Below are positions 23,336-34,199 of a stretch of DNA of 64,000 nucleotides, in pieces. The notes under the pieces were generated by a model. The model did not search any database. It saw only the letters and a list, made by a program, of their open reading frames with translations, and was not told the DNA's origin. A program made the position numbers and the translations under genes. Within the stretch, counting starts at the first letter, position 1. Every line of letters begins with the position of its first letter. Source of the stretch: Cantharellus purpuraceus (taxonomy: Eukaryota; Basidiomycota; Agaricomycetes; Cantharellales; Hydnaceae); NCBI GenBank assembly GCA_025174535.1, contig JALBUN010000022.1:310001-374000 (forward strand), in the 5' to 3' direction.

Positions 23336-23993
23336 CAGGGAAACCCTAGCACATGGCCAATGGCGCGGAGTATTCTGGCTACTCTATAATCGGCACCAAT
23401 CAGCAAATGCTTCTTATTACTAGGCCATGGAAACATTGACAGCCAGGGCTTTGGGTATAGCAAAGGAAAGATAGTGCACTGGAAAGTGCCAGCGATGCAC
23501 ATGCGTTTGGGTGTTTATGGGTGCTCTTATCATGACTCAGACAACCCTTGAGATGCAATGGGCCGACGATTATATGTCATTTGCGATATATACCTTTGAT
23601 GAATCAGAAGTATCATGGTCATATAATTTACTATAAGCATGTCGTATCAATCAATCACTCTCAAATTCAGCTTGCACTATTTTTCTCTTTTGGCGTGTTG
23701 GATTTGCTCTTGAAGCTCCAGGACGCGGTTTAGGTGCAGTCGGTTCTAGCGCACACGTATGTCAGGAAGCTCAGGGCTATTGCGCGAAAGATCACGCACT
23801 ACTTGGTAAAGCATCCAAATTTTCAACGACTGCCTGTTTGGCCAGGTTGACTTCGTTTTCTAGGCGGTTGATACGTGCCTAATGTAACGTTGACACAGGT
23901 GTACATGTGAATAGCTGATGTCATGGCAAACCTGTGCCTTTTGAAGTTTTTCATCGTCTGGAGTTAGTGCTGGGGCTTGTGACTGCGAGATTC
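23336..23993. other. Intergenic stretch, nothing recognised
   Basis: No supported gene, RNA or repeat. The stretch lies between two convergent genes and should hold both 3' ends. Confidence 0.3.
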
Positions 23994-24657
23994 CTAAGAA
24001 AATGTTTTTGGTAAGGTCTTTGTAGTAACATTGTCGACCCACTTGGCTTCAACGCTGTCACGCTGGGGGTGAAAGTCTCTGGCCCACCATTGATCCGACA
24101 CCCATGGGATTGTGCTTCCAGAGCAATCTGATGTATTCGTTTGGGTTAGTGTATGGATAACATATAATTTCAGTACCCCTTTGAGGATGGTGATTGCCCT
24201 GGCAGAACTGTCTTCAGTAGGCACTTCAATCAGGTCGATCGCGACCGGTGTTTTGTGTGTTGAATTAAGTTGCAACTGTGTGAATACCTTGATGTAGCAC
24301 TGGGAGTCGTGCTGGTTCAAACTTAACGTTACCTTAATATCTGGTCCCTGGTTAGGGTTCCAGTCGCCCACAGAGAGCTCGCCCGCAATAATGAAGTTCG
24401 CCAGCTTGGTAGAAAAACTTTCAAGCTCATCCTCAGAGGCATTAGCACCCTGGCATCAAACCAAGACAGACATTAGAGTCATGTATATTCTTCAAAGATT
24501 CATATACACACTGTCAGTTTGAACACGTCCCTGTCGGACCAAGACCCTCGCCACCACCGATTGCTACCACCTACCAAGCCCAATTCGACTACCCACGCCG
24601 CAGCTTCCACATTTGAAAAAAGAACAAAACAAGAAGTAGAGTGATATAAGACTTCAT
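23994..24657 (-). pseudogene. Small secreted protein, signal-peptide frame broken by one base
   Basis: Two parts on the minus strand: exon 1 24657-24512 and exon 2 24449-23994, with a 62-nt intron (GTGTGT...GCCAG) between. The ATG at 24657 opens a typical secretion signal, MKSYITLLLVLFF. The continuing coding text (SNVEAAAWVVELGL, then NRWWRGSWSDRDVFKLT) lies in a different frame. The switch falls in the run of six A on the plus strand at 24616-24621; one more base would join the frames and give a clean signal peptide ending in VEA. Exon 2 continues with GANASEDELESFSTKLANF and ends with QWWARDFHPQRDSVEAKW. I do not recognise the family. This could be a real lesion, a sequencing slip in a homopolymer, or a wrong start. 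The unbroken exon 2 favours a recent or technical cause. Confidence 0.4.
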
Positions 24658-24964
24658 GGTGATGATGTCAACTCATCAATTCAATATTGTAGCGTTTGAA
24701 TTGCGGCACCTTGTATCAGACCATCCAATGACACAAAGTTATCGAAAACACTCATGATGTGGTTCCAAATCAGATCCAAGCGATTCTTGGAGAGCTGAGA
24801 ATAGTGAAAGGGATTAAACTCTACGCCACTAGGCAACGCGACGCGTGACGTGTAGTCACAAGCACGTGGTGATTTACGAGTAAAGGTTGCGTACAAGTCC
24901 GCTCGGCCTTTCTTCGTGCTAGCTAGATCACGACTTTTACTGACAACCACCGTGCCATCTGGTG

Positions 24965-26836
24965 ATGCTTCATTCTCACGAACCACTGTTTAAGCCATCG
25001 GCACTACAGAATGTCAAACTATATCGTTACTCTGGTGGGACATCCGCCATCTCCTGTCTGATGCAACTGAACGCAGCTCAAACGCGAATAGCTGTGGATA
25101 AGTCTCCGCTTACTGTATATGGTGTGTGCATGCTAGGCAGTATATAACCTCTACTAGCTAACTCACCATTTCAACTAGTTCTGCGACATTGTACGAATTC
25201 TCCGTGATGTTCTAGCACATAACTCCTAGCTGACTTTCTACAAAGACTGGGACTTTGCCGTCACCCTCTTCCCCATGTCCATGGCTCCGAATCTAATAAC
25301 TTTAACCGGGCTTGGTTTTATTCTTGTCAAGTCAGTCCTCTGAACCTTACGATTTGAAATGGGCGGCCAATCTATGTACATCTAGCATCGCGACACTGAA
25401 GGCTTTTGTCCCCGATCTCGTAGGTCCAGCGCCAAGCTGGGTCTATTACTCTTTTGCAATAGGTTTATTTTTATATCAAACCTTTGACAGTAGGTCTCTC
25501 GCCAGATCCCCACAAGCTGAGGGTCAAACGACCAAATCCATTTTATGCAGATGTGGATGGACGTCAAGCCCGTAGAACGGGATCATCCTCAGCGTTGGGT
25601 ATCGCGTTTTTGAAATGCTCAGGCTTTTCAATATTTGACATTCTTTTCAAGGCCATATCTTTGATCATACGATTGACACTTTGAATACACCCTTGGGTGG
25701 ACTCATCCAAGCCGCCTGTCTCGGCCTCGGACATTCTCCACGAAGTGTATTTATGGTCCTAGTGGGCCTGTGGCCAATGTGGCTCGTAGGTTTACGCTTC
25801 GCATCGCTTGAATCCAATCTAACCATCATATTTGTTTCAGAGTACTTGGGAAGGTCTGTGAAATAAAATAACAACCCTCGTTCAAAGTTAAGTTCCTGTC
25901 CTTTGCTAGAATATTATACGGGCACACTTTATCTTGGCTACATCAATGGGCCCACCGAGGGTATCTTATTGGCATGTTGCGTCCAAATGATTTCTGGACT
26001 CTTTGGTCAGTGAGTTTATAATGCATGATTCATAGTCGAAACATCTGTCCAGGCCCCGCCGTCTGGAGACTTCCTCTAGGCACGTTTACTCATCTATATG
26101 GGATCCCAGTCGAGTTCCAAATGATCGATTTATTCCAATGCTTGTGAGTGGCTCCTTTCATATGAATATTGTTGTCCTCATCGATTCACACTGCCGTTCA
26201 GCGTTGTCTTTGCTGTTGTTATCATCCATTCTCCTGCATGGTCGGTTACCATCTGCGAGGCTTAGAAGGCACAGCACTCACTTCAGAAAATGGCAGCCTA
26301 TATAACGTCTATACAACTCGCAAATCAAAAAACTTCTCTTTCCGCACAGCTCTTGCCCAGAATATCCCCTTTGCTCTTTACAATATTATCGCCGCTTGTT
26401 GGATTCTGTCACCGCACAGCACTCTTATCCACAGCAATAACATTAAATCAGGATACGTCGTGGAATTTGCACTGCTGATCACTTTCACGTTCGGGAAGCT
26501 GGGTCCTCGAGTTATTCTTGCGCGCCTGACCAAATCACCCTTTCCATGGTTTAACTGCGGCGCGTTCTGTCCATTAATAGGTGGGGCAACTCTTGTAAAT
26601 CTTCCATTCTTTGGACTGTGCGTCAAATTTAATTGCTCCTGCTGGCTTAGCGCGACTAATTCATGATCTTCCATTTGACCAGCCATGTTTTCAATTCAGA
26701 ATCAGAGTTATGGTACTTGCGCCTTTCTCTAGTCTACGCACTGTTGGACTTCCTTGTGTGGTTCTCAATGCTGTGCCAAAATTTCATGGCCACTTTGGAC
26801 ATTGGATGCTTATCAATCAAGAAAAGATCAGATTAG
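24965..26836 (+). CDS. CDP-alcohol phosphotransferase (choline/ethanolamine type, CPT1/EPT1-like)
   Basis: Thirteen exons: 24965-25034, 25092-25121, 25179-25190, 25246-25330, 25386-25489, 25551-25598, 25652-25785, 25841-25853, 25910-26005, 26053-26143, 26202-26240, 26297-26617, 26683-26836, in total 398 residues. The catalytic signature is complete after splicing: DGRQARRTGSSSALG followed by HIFDHTIDTL, i.e. D-G-X2-A-R-X8-G-X3-D-X3-D, at about residues 105-130. Flanking family blocks are LYRYSAVDKSPLT, MAPNLITLTGLGF, STWEEYYTGTLYLGY and PLIGGATLVNLPFFGL, and about eight to ten membrane helices are evident. The enzyme transfers phosphocholine or phosphoethanolamine from the CDP form to diacylglycerol in the ER (Kennedy pathway). 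Which head group is used cannot be read from sequence alone. Exons 3 (12 nt) and 8 (13 nt) are microexons. The least certain boundary is exon 11/12. Confidence 0.88.
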
Positions 26837-28115
26837 GAATAACGCCATGATAGATCATTAGACAGGTCCGGGATCATAGTGTCCTCATTAAGCTGGACAT
26901 CAAAAAATAACATTATGATTTAACCGGTCAACATGTTGGTCATACGGTATTACTCCTAAGCGTCCAATATTGCAGATCCAACACCGAATACTGGGTGGGG
27001 AGCGCAGAAGTGTGGGATCACCGCGCGATTCCGTGTGGATGCGCAGCGAGATCGATGCAGGGCTGCGTCCCTGTGCACTGGTCTTCGTTGACTATCACAT
27101 AAATGATGAATGAGGTGCTGCAAGCGGAAGTCGGGTGCCATAGTTTCTGTGCTGGTGTTTCAGCTTTTACTGCCTCCTCGTTGCACTTTCGAGTATCATA
27201 TACAGGCAATCGAAGGTGCAACCTATGTTTGGCCCTTACGATATGCAGAATACCATATGATCATAGCAAGCAGAAGACCCACTCTCTATAGGATTTCTGT
27301 GCCGTCGGTTAACAAGGACAGAAGAAATACATTTGTAAACGTGCGAGGAATAATTCTACAGTTGATTGTCTATATGATACATCACAGTATGAAATACTGC
27401 TGTATGTAATGTTTGAGCGTCACGGCCGCAGCGACGGGGCATCTCGTGCCGCACACCATCCAATTGCTTTCCCTCTTAGACTTGCCGGGTTTTATACATA
27501 GTTATAGTAATCCGGGACTACGCCGTGTGGCGGAGTGCAAATAACCACACATTCACAATTATGTAAACGGTCAGGACTGCAATCATTCAGGTATAGCGTG
27601 ACCCATGCTTCTTCATTCGCAGCTCGAGTGCGACGTCAAGACGCGCTGGCCCGTATTTGAAGTGCAAGCATTGAAACTGAGTGCATCGCTGTTATTTTTG
27701 TACAGGTGTTTAGTGTTGAGATGCCACGTCCTCACAAGGTTGTCGACATGGCAAGTTGGCCACAGGATGGCTCTCGATTCCACATGCAGACGCTGTGATA
27801 AATTTCCGACGATTGAATTATCTCCTGTTTCATGTTTTACATCGAGCTTTATCAGGTTCTGTCTCATAGCTTATTTTCATTAGAGAAGCAAGAAGCTCGC
27901 TGTCTTGTTGTGGCCAGTAATATCAGCAACACCGCCTACGCGCGCGTTCATCATGATGGTACTGGTCTCCGATGTCGGAACGGCTCTCTTTCTATGCCTG
28001 GTCATTCTGTTGCTTTACATTATCAAAACAAACACCTTGGTGGCTCTCTGCCAACGGCTAGCTATAAGAATGATACAACTTCGACGACTCAAACTGTACT
28101 CGTGCCATTTCCAGC
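26837..28115. other. Intergenic stretch upstream of laccase
   Basis: No gene supported. Several short ORFs (27110-27409, 27605-27883, 27832-28210) overlap each other and run into the laccase start without motifs. The last few hundred bases should be the laccase promoter; I see no operator I would name. Confidence 0.3.
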
Positions 28116-31052
28116 ATGGCACTGCTTCGCTTTTTTATGCTTACCCTGGGCTTGTGCATCGTTGGGTCTACCTACGGTGCGACGGTGCTAACTCAACTAC
28201 CTGTCGTTAATGCGGCCATGAGTGCTGATGGATTTGAGAGAATGTACGTCTATCACCTTTCTCTGTTCCCGTGCAAAATAGACAATGATGGGTTTCATAC
28301 AAGTGGTGTCCTTGCAAATGGCACCTTTCCAGGTCCTGTGCTCAAATTTACCAAGGGTGACCATGTCCAGGTAAGTTCTATAGCAGTTGTACTGTATCGC
28401 ATACATTCTCATATCCGGATGGGCATTAGGTCCGTTTCTCCCCCAACACGGGATGCCGATTTATGCCAATAATCTATCTTAACTAGATTAATGTCACGGC
28501 TTCACTCACCAACCCGACGATGCGCCGGAGCACCTCAATTGTTCGTAACACATGAACAATTATATGCCTAGTACATCATTAACCTCGTGATAGCACTGGC
28601 ATGGTATCTTCCAAGCCAGGTCTGCAGGAAATGACGGACCGGCCATGGTCACTCAGGTGCTTTCGTTCTGTAATTCCGAGTCTCTGATTATTAATTTGTT
28701 GTGATTCAGTGTCCAATTTCTCCGAACCAAACCTTCCTTTATGACTTTCAACTCGCCGGGCAGACTGGTCAGTGTTCAAAAACGAATTCTCTACAGCACT
28801 CCGCCAGTTTACTTACAATGCGACGCAGGAACTTATTGGGTTCGTGAGAACTCTATTTGGCTTGAATCTGTAACAATTTCCCACTTTTTTAGTATCACAG
28901 CCATCTCTCCACTCAGTATTGCGACGGACTGCGTGGTGCTTTTATCATCTATGGTGTGTGTATGCCTCAGTCGAACATGGAACAACGCTAATGATTTGAT
29001 CAATTAGATCCCGATGATCCACAGGCATCTCTGTATGATGTTGATGATGGTATGGAAATTGTTCATGTCAGGAATGTTACTCAACGCTATATCAGAATCC
29101 ACCATGATCCAGCTCGCCGATTACTACCATAACCCAGCCCCAGCTCTCCAACAACAGTTTTTCAACGATGCCGTTGTTCCCATTCCAGATGCAGGAACTA
29201 TCAATGTAAGTGTATTATTGCTTTAATTTAACTGCCGAAACGATGTGGTTTTCATAGGGAAAAGGAAGATACGTAGGTGGTCCGGAGACTCCATTCGCCG
29301 TGGTCAACGTCGTAGCTGGGAAGCGCTACCGTCTCAGGGTCCTTTTATCCTGTATTTCCCATTTGTTGCCACTGACAGTAATCTTCACAGTTTATAAACA
29401 TCGCTTGCCGGCCATTCTTCACGGTTTCCATTGACAAACACAATCTCACGATCATGTAAGAACCCGTCTAGTTGTCTGACGACTCATCTTATCCATGTTA
29501 CAGCGAGGCTGACGGGAATGCGCACGTACCTCACACCGTTGGCTCCTTTGATATATTCGCTGGTAAGCATTTGATTTGGCATTATTTAAAAAATTGAAGG
29601 CTCATGCTACATTCAGGCCAGAGATATTCGGCTGTCGTGAGCTAGGCCTGTGGCAATTTGTGCTATCAGTTGTTAATATTACGATTGGTAGCTCACTGCG
29701 AATCAACCCGTGGCCAATTACTGTACGTCCCCCTAAACTTCCCCATGTTGTTCCAATCTCATTATACTACGTTGATTCCAGGGATTCGTGCTCCCCCAAC
29801 GGGTGGCACAGCAGGCTCTGCAGGAAATCCCAACCGTAAGTCTTGAAATAGAATGCATCACGTTACACAAGACTCATGGAAGGGGATCTGGGTAGTAAAT
29901 CCCAATCTTACACTGGCTATTCTCCGATACGCTGGGGCACCCGATGCGGAACCCGATGGCTCGACAAATTCGACCGCTACTGATCTTCTTCTCGAGCAGG
30001 ATCTAGCTGTATGTCGTTCTGATATCTATGTCAATCACTCTGCTGACATGCATGCAGGCTCTCATCGATCCAGGTTCCCCAGGTGGCGATGTACCTCCTG
30101 ATTTTTCTTTTGATATGGTTATTTCTGTGGTGAGAAATTGTTTGAAGATATTATAAACGTGTTTTCATACTATTGTTATAGCCAAACCCCCCATATTTTG
30201 AAATCAATGGTATCTCCTTTGAACCTCCTGCCGTTCCCGCTCTGCTACAGATTCTCAGCGGCGCATCATCTCCCAATGACTTTTTGCCACACGAGAACAT
30301 GGTATTGCTCCCACAAAATGCTATTGTCGAGGTTTCAATTCCTGGGGGTGGTGCTGTATGTCTTTCATCTTCCATTGCCGTGCAGTAAGCCCTTTTAAGA
30401 ATGTGCGCATCCAGCATCCGATTCACCTCCATGGGCATGCATTCGACGTAATCAGGTCCACTAACTCCAATGTCACTAATTTCAAAAACGTGAGGTCTCA
30501 TTTAGATTCGTTCTCTTCGTTCATCCCTGACATATGTATCATTAGCCACCGCGACGGTCTGTCAAGATGGTTTGAGACTGGTATAATAAACTGATCAACA
30601 TACATCCTCAGAGATGTCGTCGCTGTCAACGGAGGCAACACCACCTTCCGGTTCTTTACTAGTAACCCAGGTCCCTGGTGAGTCGTTTGGACATCTCATC
30701 TCAAGTGGCTAAGTTAAGGTACCATGAACAGGTTCTTGCATTGGTACGTAACGTGAGAATCCTAAACTAGACCATCGTTATGACCGCTGCATTATCTTAC
30801 AGCCACATTGACTGGCACTTAGAAGCGTGAGCGTATTGTATTGGATTTCTTGGATTTTTACGAAGGCCTCATCGCAGCGGCCTTGCTGTCATATTTGGTG
30901 AAGCGCCAGCCGCCCAGCGCTCGGGTAACCAATCCGTCGTCACCAGCGCGGCTTGGAGCCAGCTTTGGTCAGTCTTCTAGATCAGTCATGTCCACATACT
31001 GATGACAGCAAATAGTCCGATCTACAATACTCTGGATCCTTCTCTGCAGTAG
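28116..31052 (+). CDS. Laccase (secreted multicopper oxidase)
   Basis: Twenty-five exons: 28116-28243, 28304-28370, 28487-28540, 28594-28656, 28710-28767, 28829-28839, 28893-28953, 29008-29049, 29096-29205, 29258-29338, 29391-29455, 29504-29562, 29617-29636, 29692-29722, 29782-29835, 29896-30008, 30058-30129, 30182-30355, 30415-30489, 30546-30556, 30612-30677, 30732-30743, 30803-30826, 30878-30967, 31016-31052. Total 1578 nt, 525 residues. MALLRFFMLTLGLCIVGSTYG is a signal peptide. All copper signatures are present: HWHG (exon 4), YHSHLSTQYCDGLRG (exon 7), HPIHLHGHAFDV (exon 19), HCHIDWHLEAGL (exons 22-24), with Leu at the axial type-1 position, ten residues after the Cys. It oxidises phenols with reduction of O2 to water outside the cell. 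Three exons have 11-12 nt. The weakest calls are intron 1's acceptor (ACAAG) and the 116-nt intron 2. Retroelement sequence begins about 50 bp after the stop. Confidence 0.93.
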
Positions 31053-31106
31053 AGGCGCATTTCATGTTTTTTTTTGAAAGGACACTATTTGTTTTAACAT
31101 AAGTAA

Positions 31107-32472
31107 CTACAACGTTCCTTTTAGCAAGAAATTTACAAGAGGCTTTGGATCAAAGTGACTCCCTGTTCTCCGATTCCCCGTTCTCTGACACCTTCTCCAA
31201 TCCCTCATTCCCTGTCCCTTCCTGCTCCAAGTCATCATCCAAATGATGGATGTTCTCCAAAGGGTTCCAACTCCCTGAGGAGCTGGATTACATGATGCCC
31301 ACTGCTCCTCACTCTTTGAGTCAAGGATCTCTGAGATCTCATATTCATTTTCTCCTATGATGGTCAATCCCCAGGTGCCCAAAGCGACAGTGCCAGAGTT
31401 GTAGATCCAGTGACTTGGACGCAGCAATGTGTGCAGTGTGAGAGAGTGTTGCCATCCAGGTATGCCAGTCTCTCCTTGACCAAGTTCAATGGGAGCTCTA
31501 TGAGGTTTGAGTTCCTTAAACCAATGGCAATGTGGAATCATATGTAATGAAGCCCCTGAATCAGTGCACCAAAGGGAACTGGTATCAGAGACAAGGTGTG
31601 CATGATGAGGAGAGGGAATGCTTGTGGTGGTAAATGCTGATCCTGCAACTTCAACAACAGAGGAGGTAGATTCATCCGCCTGTTTTGCCTTCTGCTTCTG
31701 CTTCTTCTCCTGCTTAGCTGTCTGTCTGCACTCCAGATTTGCCTTCTTGGCATTGGCTAGAGCAAAGCAAACATTGGTGTTGTGAGTGGATGCTTGGCAG
31801 AAGTTGCACCATTTAGAGGATGTTGAAGCAGGTGGTTTGTTGGACAGCATGGCTGATTGAACAGAACGATGCAGATGGTTGTTCTCCTCCGTGATAAAGG
31901 CTTCAATAACTTTGGCTTTGTTAATGTCCTTTTGAAGCAGTAACGCAGATGTGAAGCTGTCAATCTCTGCTATGACTTTGGGGATCAAACTTGCCATTGA
32001 TCCTACACCCTCCTTGCCAACCCTGACAACGATCACAGGACCAAAGGCAGCAGGTTGGACCAGTGGGCCATACACACTTCATGCCTGCATCATGACACAA
32101 GTTGCATATTACACCCAGACTGCTGAATGGCTCTGTCAGAGCCAGAGCCTTGGGAGGTCCGCTCCTTTTTGATGCAGCCTCCAAGTGCTCCCTCTCCTCC
32201 TCCTTGTCCTGCTGCTCTGCTTCAGCTTTCTCCATCTCACACTTGCGAAGTTGAATTGCTGACCTAGCAACATGCAGCTCCTTCTTGCAAGTCACCACTA
32301 CACAATCCTCTGCTTTATGCCATATGACCCTCCAATCTGCCTCCCACTTCTCCGTATTAGTGCTCAGGTATGCCTTTAATGAGAAAACTGCAACCTTGAG
32401 GTTCTTCTTTGTAGTAGCAGCATATAGCTCTGCCTGTTTGTGAGCTTCAACTGCAGCTACCCAGGCCATCTC
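31107..32472 (-). pseudogene. Chimeric retroelement relic: antisense-ORF C-terminus, copia gag, chromodomain piece
   Basis: Read down the minus strand from 32472: GAGATGGCCTGGGTAGC continues the antisense ORF of the Ty3 family (MAWVAAVEAHKQAELYAATTK) through its six-cysteine block (CNLC...KC...SCDRC...GGC, C-X2-C-X6-C-X12-C-X2-C-X6-C) to about 31985. It then runs without a break into copia gag (DSFTSALLLQKDINKAK, zinc knuckle CNFCQASTHNTNVC, protease LWCTDSGASLHM), then a short copia pre-integrase piece, and near 31360 into the Ty3 chromodomain start (ENEYEISEILDSK). The rest to 31107 is unassigned. The 5 bases GAGAT at the right edge are the target duplication of the Ty3 insertion that starts at 32473. 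Confidence 0.7.
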
Positions 32473-33048
32473 TGTTATGACTATATTCATTAACACCCAG
32501 ATCCCCATCCGATCCCCTCAGATCCCTGTGCAGATGAAATCTATACTCCATTTGGAAACCACTACATCTCCATTTACCTGTCCGATTGTCACCGCTGATT
32601 CCGCCCATCCGTCTCCGGTTCTGATTGATGCATCAGCATCACCATAGGAACCCGGACATCCGTCCCCGTCGGACTCGGACATACTCACATAAGGCTGTCG
32701 GCCTCAGAGACCCATCACCGGAGTAATTATTATTAGATTTTGAATATGTATTTAAGTTGCCCGACTGGGGACTTCATTCCCCAGTTTGAATATCGAATCA
32801 CGCCTAGCTCCTAAGCCCGATCCTAACTCTCTAAGTTGTACTCCGTCTCCAAAATCTCGGACACCGGTATTAGTGAGGGTGCAGCACATAAGCTGAAGCC
32901 AAGTCCGTTCCGACCCCCACGACGTACTCCAACTCCAACCCAACCTCCAACCCAACCTCCAACCCAACCTCCAACCCAACCTCCAACCCAACCTCCAACC
33001 CAACCTCCGATCCAATCTCCAACCCCAAATCGGACCTAGTGCGTAACA
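32473..33048 (+). repeat. 5' LTR of Ty3/gypsy element E2
   Basis: 576 bp, TGTTATGACTATATTC...GTGCGTAACA, followed by gag on the same strand. It contains about six copies of the 12-bp unit CCAACCCAACCT at ~32935-33008, the reverse complement of the unit expanded in E1's 5' LTR. The 5 bp before it (ATCTC, = GAGAT on the minus strand) match the GAGAT at 43332-43336 beside the LTR at 43337, which I take as the other end of the same insertion. Confidence 0.9.
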
Positions 33049-33080
33049 GTATATTTGAACTGCCATACTCACTCCTACCA

Positions 33081-34199
33081 ATGCCACGATCCACTGCCAA
33101 TTCCAAACGCACACGAATCGTCGAGGTACCCACCCCCAGCATCGACACCATCCCCGAGGTTGTCAAGGAACTGACGGACCACATAGAGGCTGTCAATGAA
33201 GAAGACGACACCCTGCCCTCTCCAAATCTGGCACAAGCCATCTCCCTGCTCACTAGCAGCATCCGTAACCCACAAGCCCCTAAGTCCTGGACCAAGGTCC
33301 AAGAACCCGACCCATTCGATGGCTCCGATCCACGCAAACTCCAGCCGTTCTTGGTGCAATGCCGGTTGAATTTCTGCGACTGCTCTGATGCATTCACATC
33401 CGATCGGGTGAAGGTCACCTTTGCCATGTCCTATCTCAAGGGCACCACACTGGACTACTTCGAACCAGCGCTCATGGACGACTCCGATGACCTGATATGG
33501 TCAGAGGACTACTCCAACTTCATCTCCGAACTTCGGACCAATTTTGGTCCTTATAACCCCGAGGCTGATGCTGAGAACGAACTCGATTGACTTCAGATGA
33601 AGGAGAATCACAAAATCGCAAAATACATTGTGAGTTTCCAGCAGCTAGCTCCAAAAGTCCAATGGGGCGATGCCGCACTCCGACGCCAATTTTATGTTGG
33701 ACTCCCATCCCACATCAAGGACAAGATATCATGCGTTGGTAAGCCGGATACTTTGGCTACCCTCCGCAAGCTCACCCAATCCATTGACGCCCATTATTGG
33801 GAACGTCAATCCGAGGTCTCCCGCGAAAATTCAGCCAACAACAAATCGGACAAATCATTGGACAAGACCCCAAAGTCCAACAAGGGGTCCGATAAGCAGG
33901 CCACCGCCAACTCAGGCCAGAAGTCAAACACTGGTAACGCTGCCGCTTCCGGTTCTGGTCAGAACAACTCCGGCACCAGCAATAACTCCAGAGCTTGCAA
34001 GAGTACTCCAGACCTCTCCACCAAGCTGGGGAAGGATGGGAAACTTACCCAGCAGGAACGCCAGCGCTGCATGGACAACAACCTCTGTCTGTTCTGCGGA
34101 AAGCCTGGTCACCAAGCCAAGGATTGCAACAAGGCAACCTCGTCCACAGCAAAGGCAAAGGGCTGCGCCGCCAATGCCACAACGGACCAAAAAAAATAG
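33081..34199 (+). pseudogene. Gag of Ty3/gypsy element E2, one internal stop
   Basis: Starts MPRSTANSKRTRIVEV, 33 bp after the LTR, and follows E1 gag closely to QKK and TAG at 34197-34199. A single TGA at 33588-33590 interrupts it, where E1 reads CAA. The zinc knuckle CLFCGKPGHQAKDC is intact. Gag ends in the eight-A slip run. Codon 3 is CGA here (33087-33089), which is TGA in E1. Confidence 0.85.
34189..34199 (+). promoter_or_regulatory. Putative -1 frameshift site, gag-pol of E2
   Basis: A8 at 34189-34196 followed at once by TAG: gag frame reads CAA AAA AAA TAG, and pol continues in the -1 frame as AAA AAA ATA GTA AGC. The heptamer A AAA AAA is a standard slip sequence. Conserved in E1 and E5. 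Confidence 0.6.

Noticed and set aside
24681..24986. Minus-strand ORF of 101 codons (MVRENEASPDGTVVVSK...) overlapping the start of the phosphotransferase gene
   Set aside because: It overlaps the antisense of a well-supported first exon, has no motif and no splice partner that I could find. It may be real but I cannot support it.
27605..28210. ORFs immediately upstream of and overlapping the laccase start
   Set aside because: They overlap one another and the signal-peptide exon in other frames, and none has a motif.
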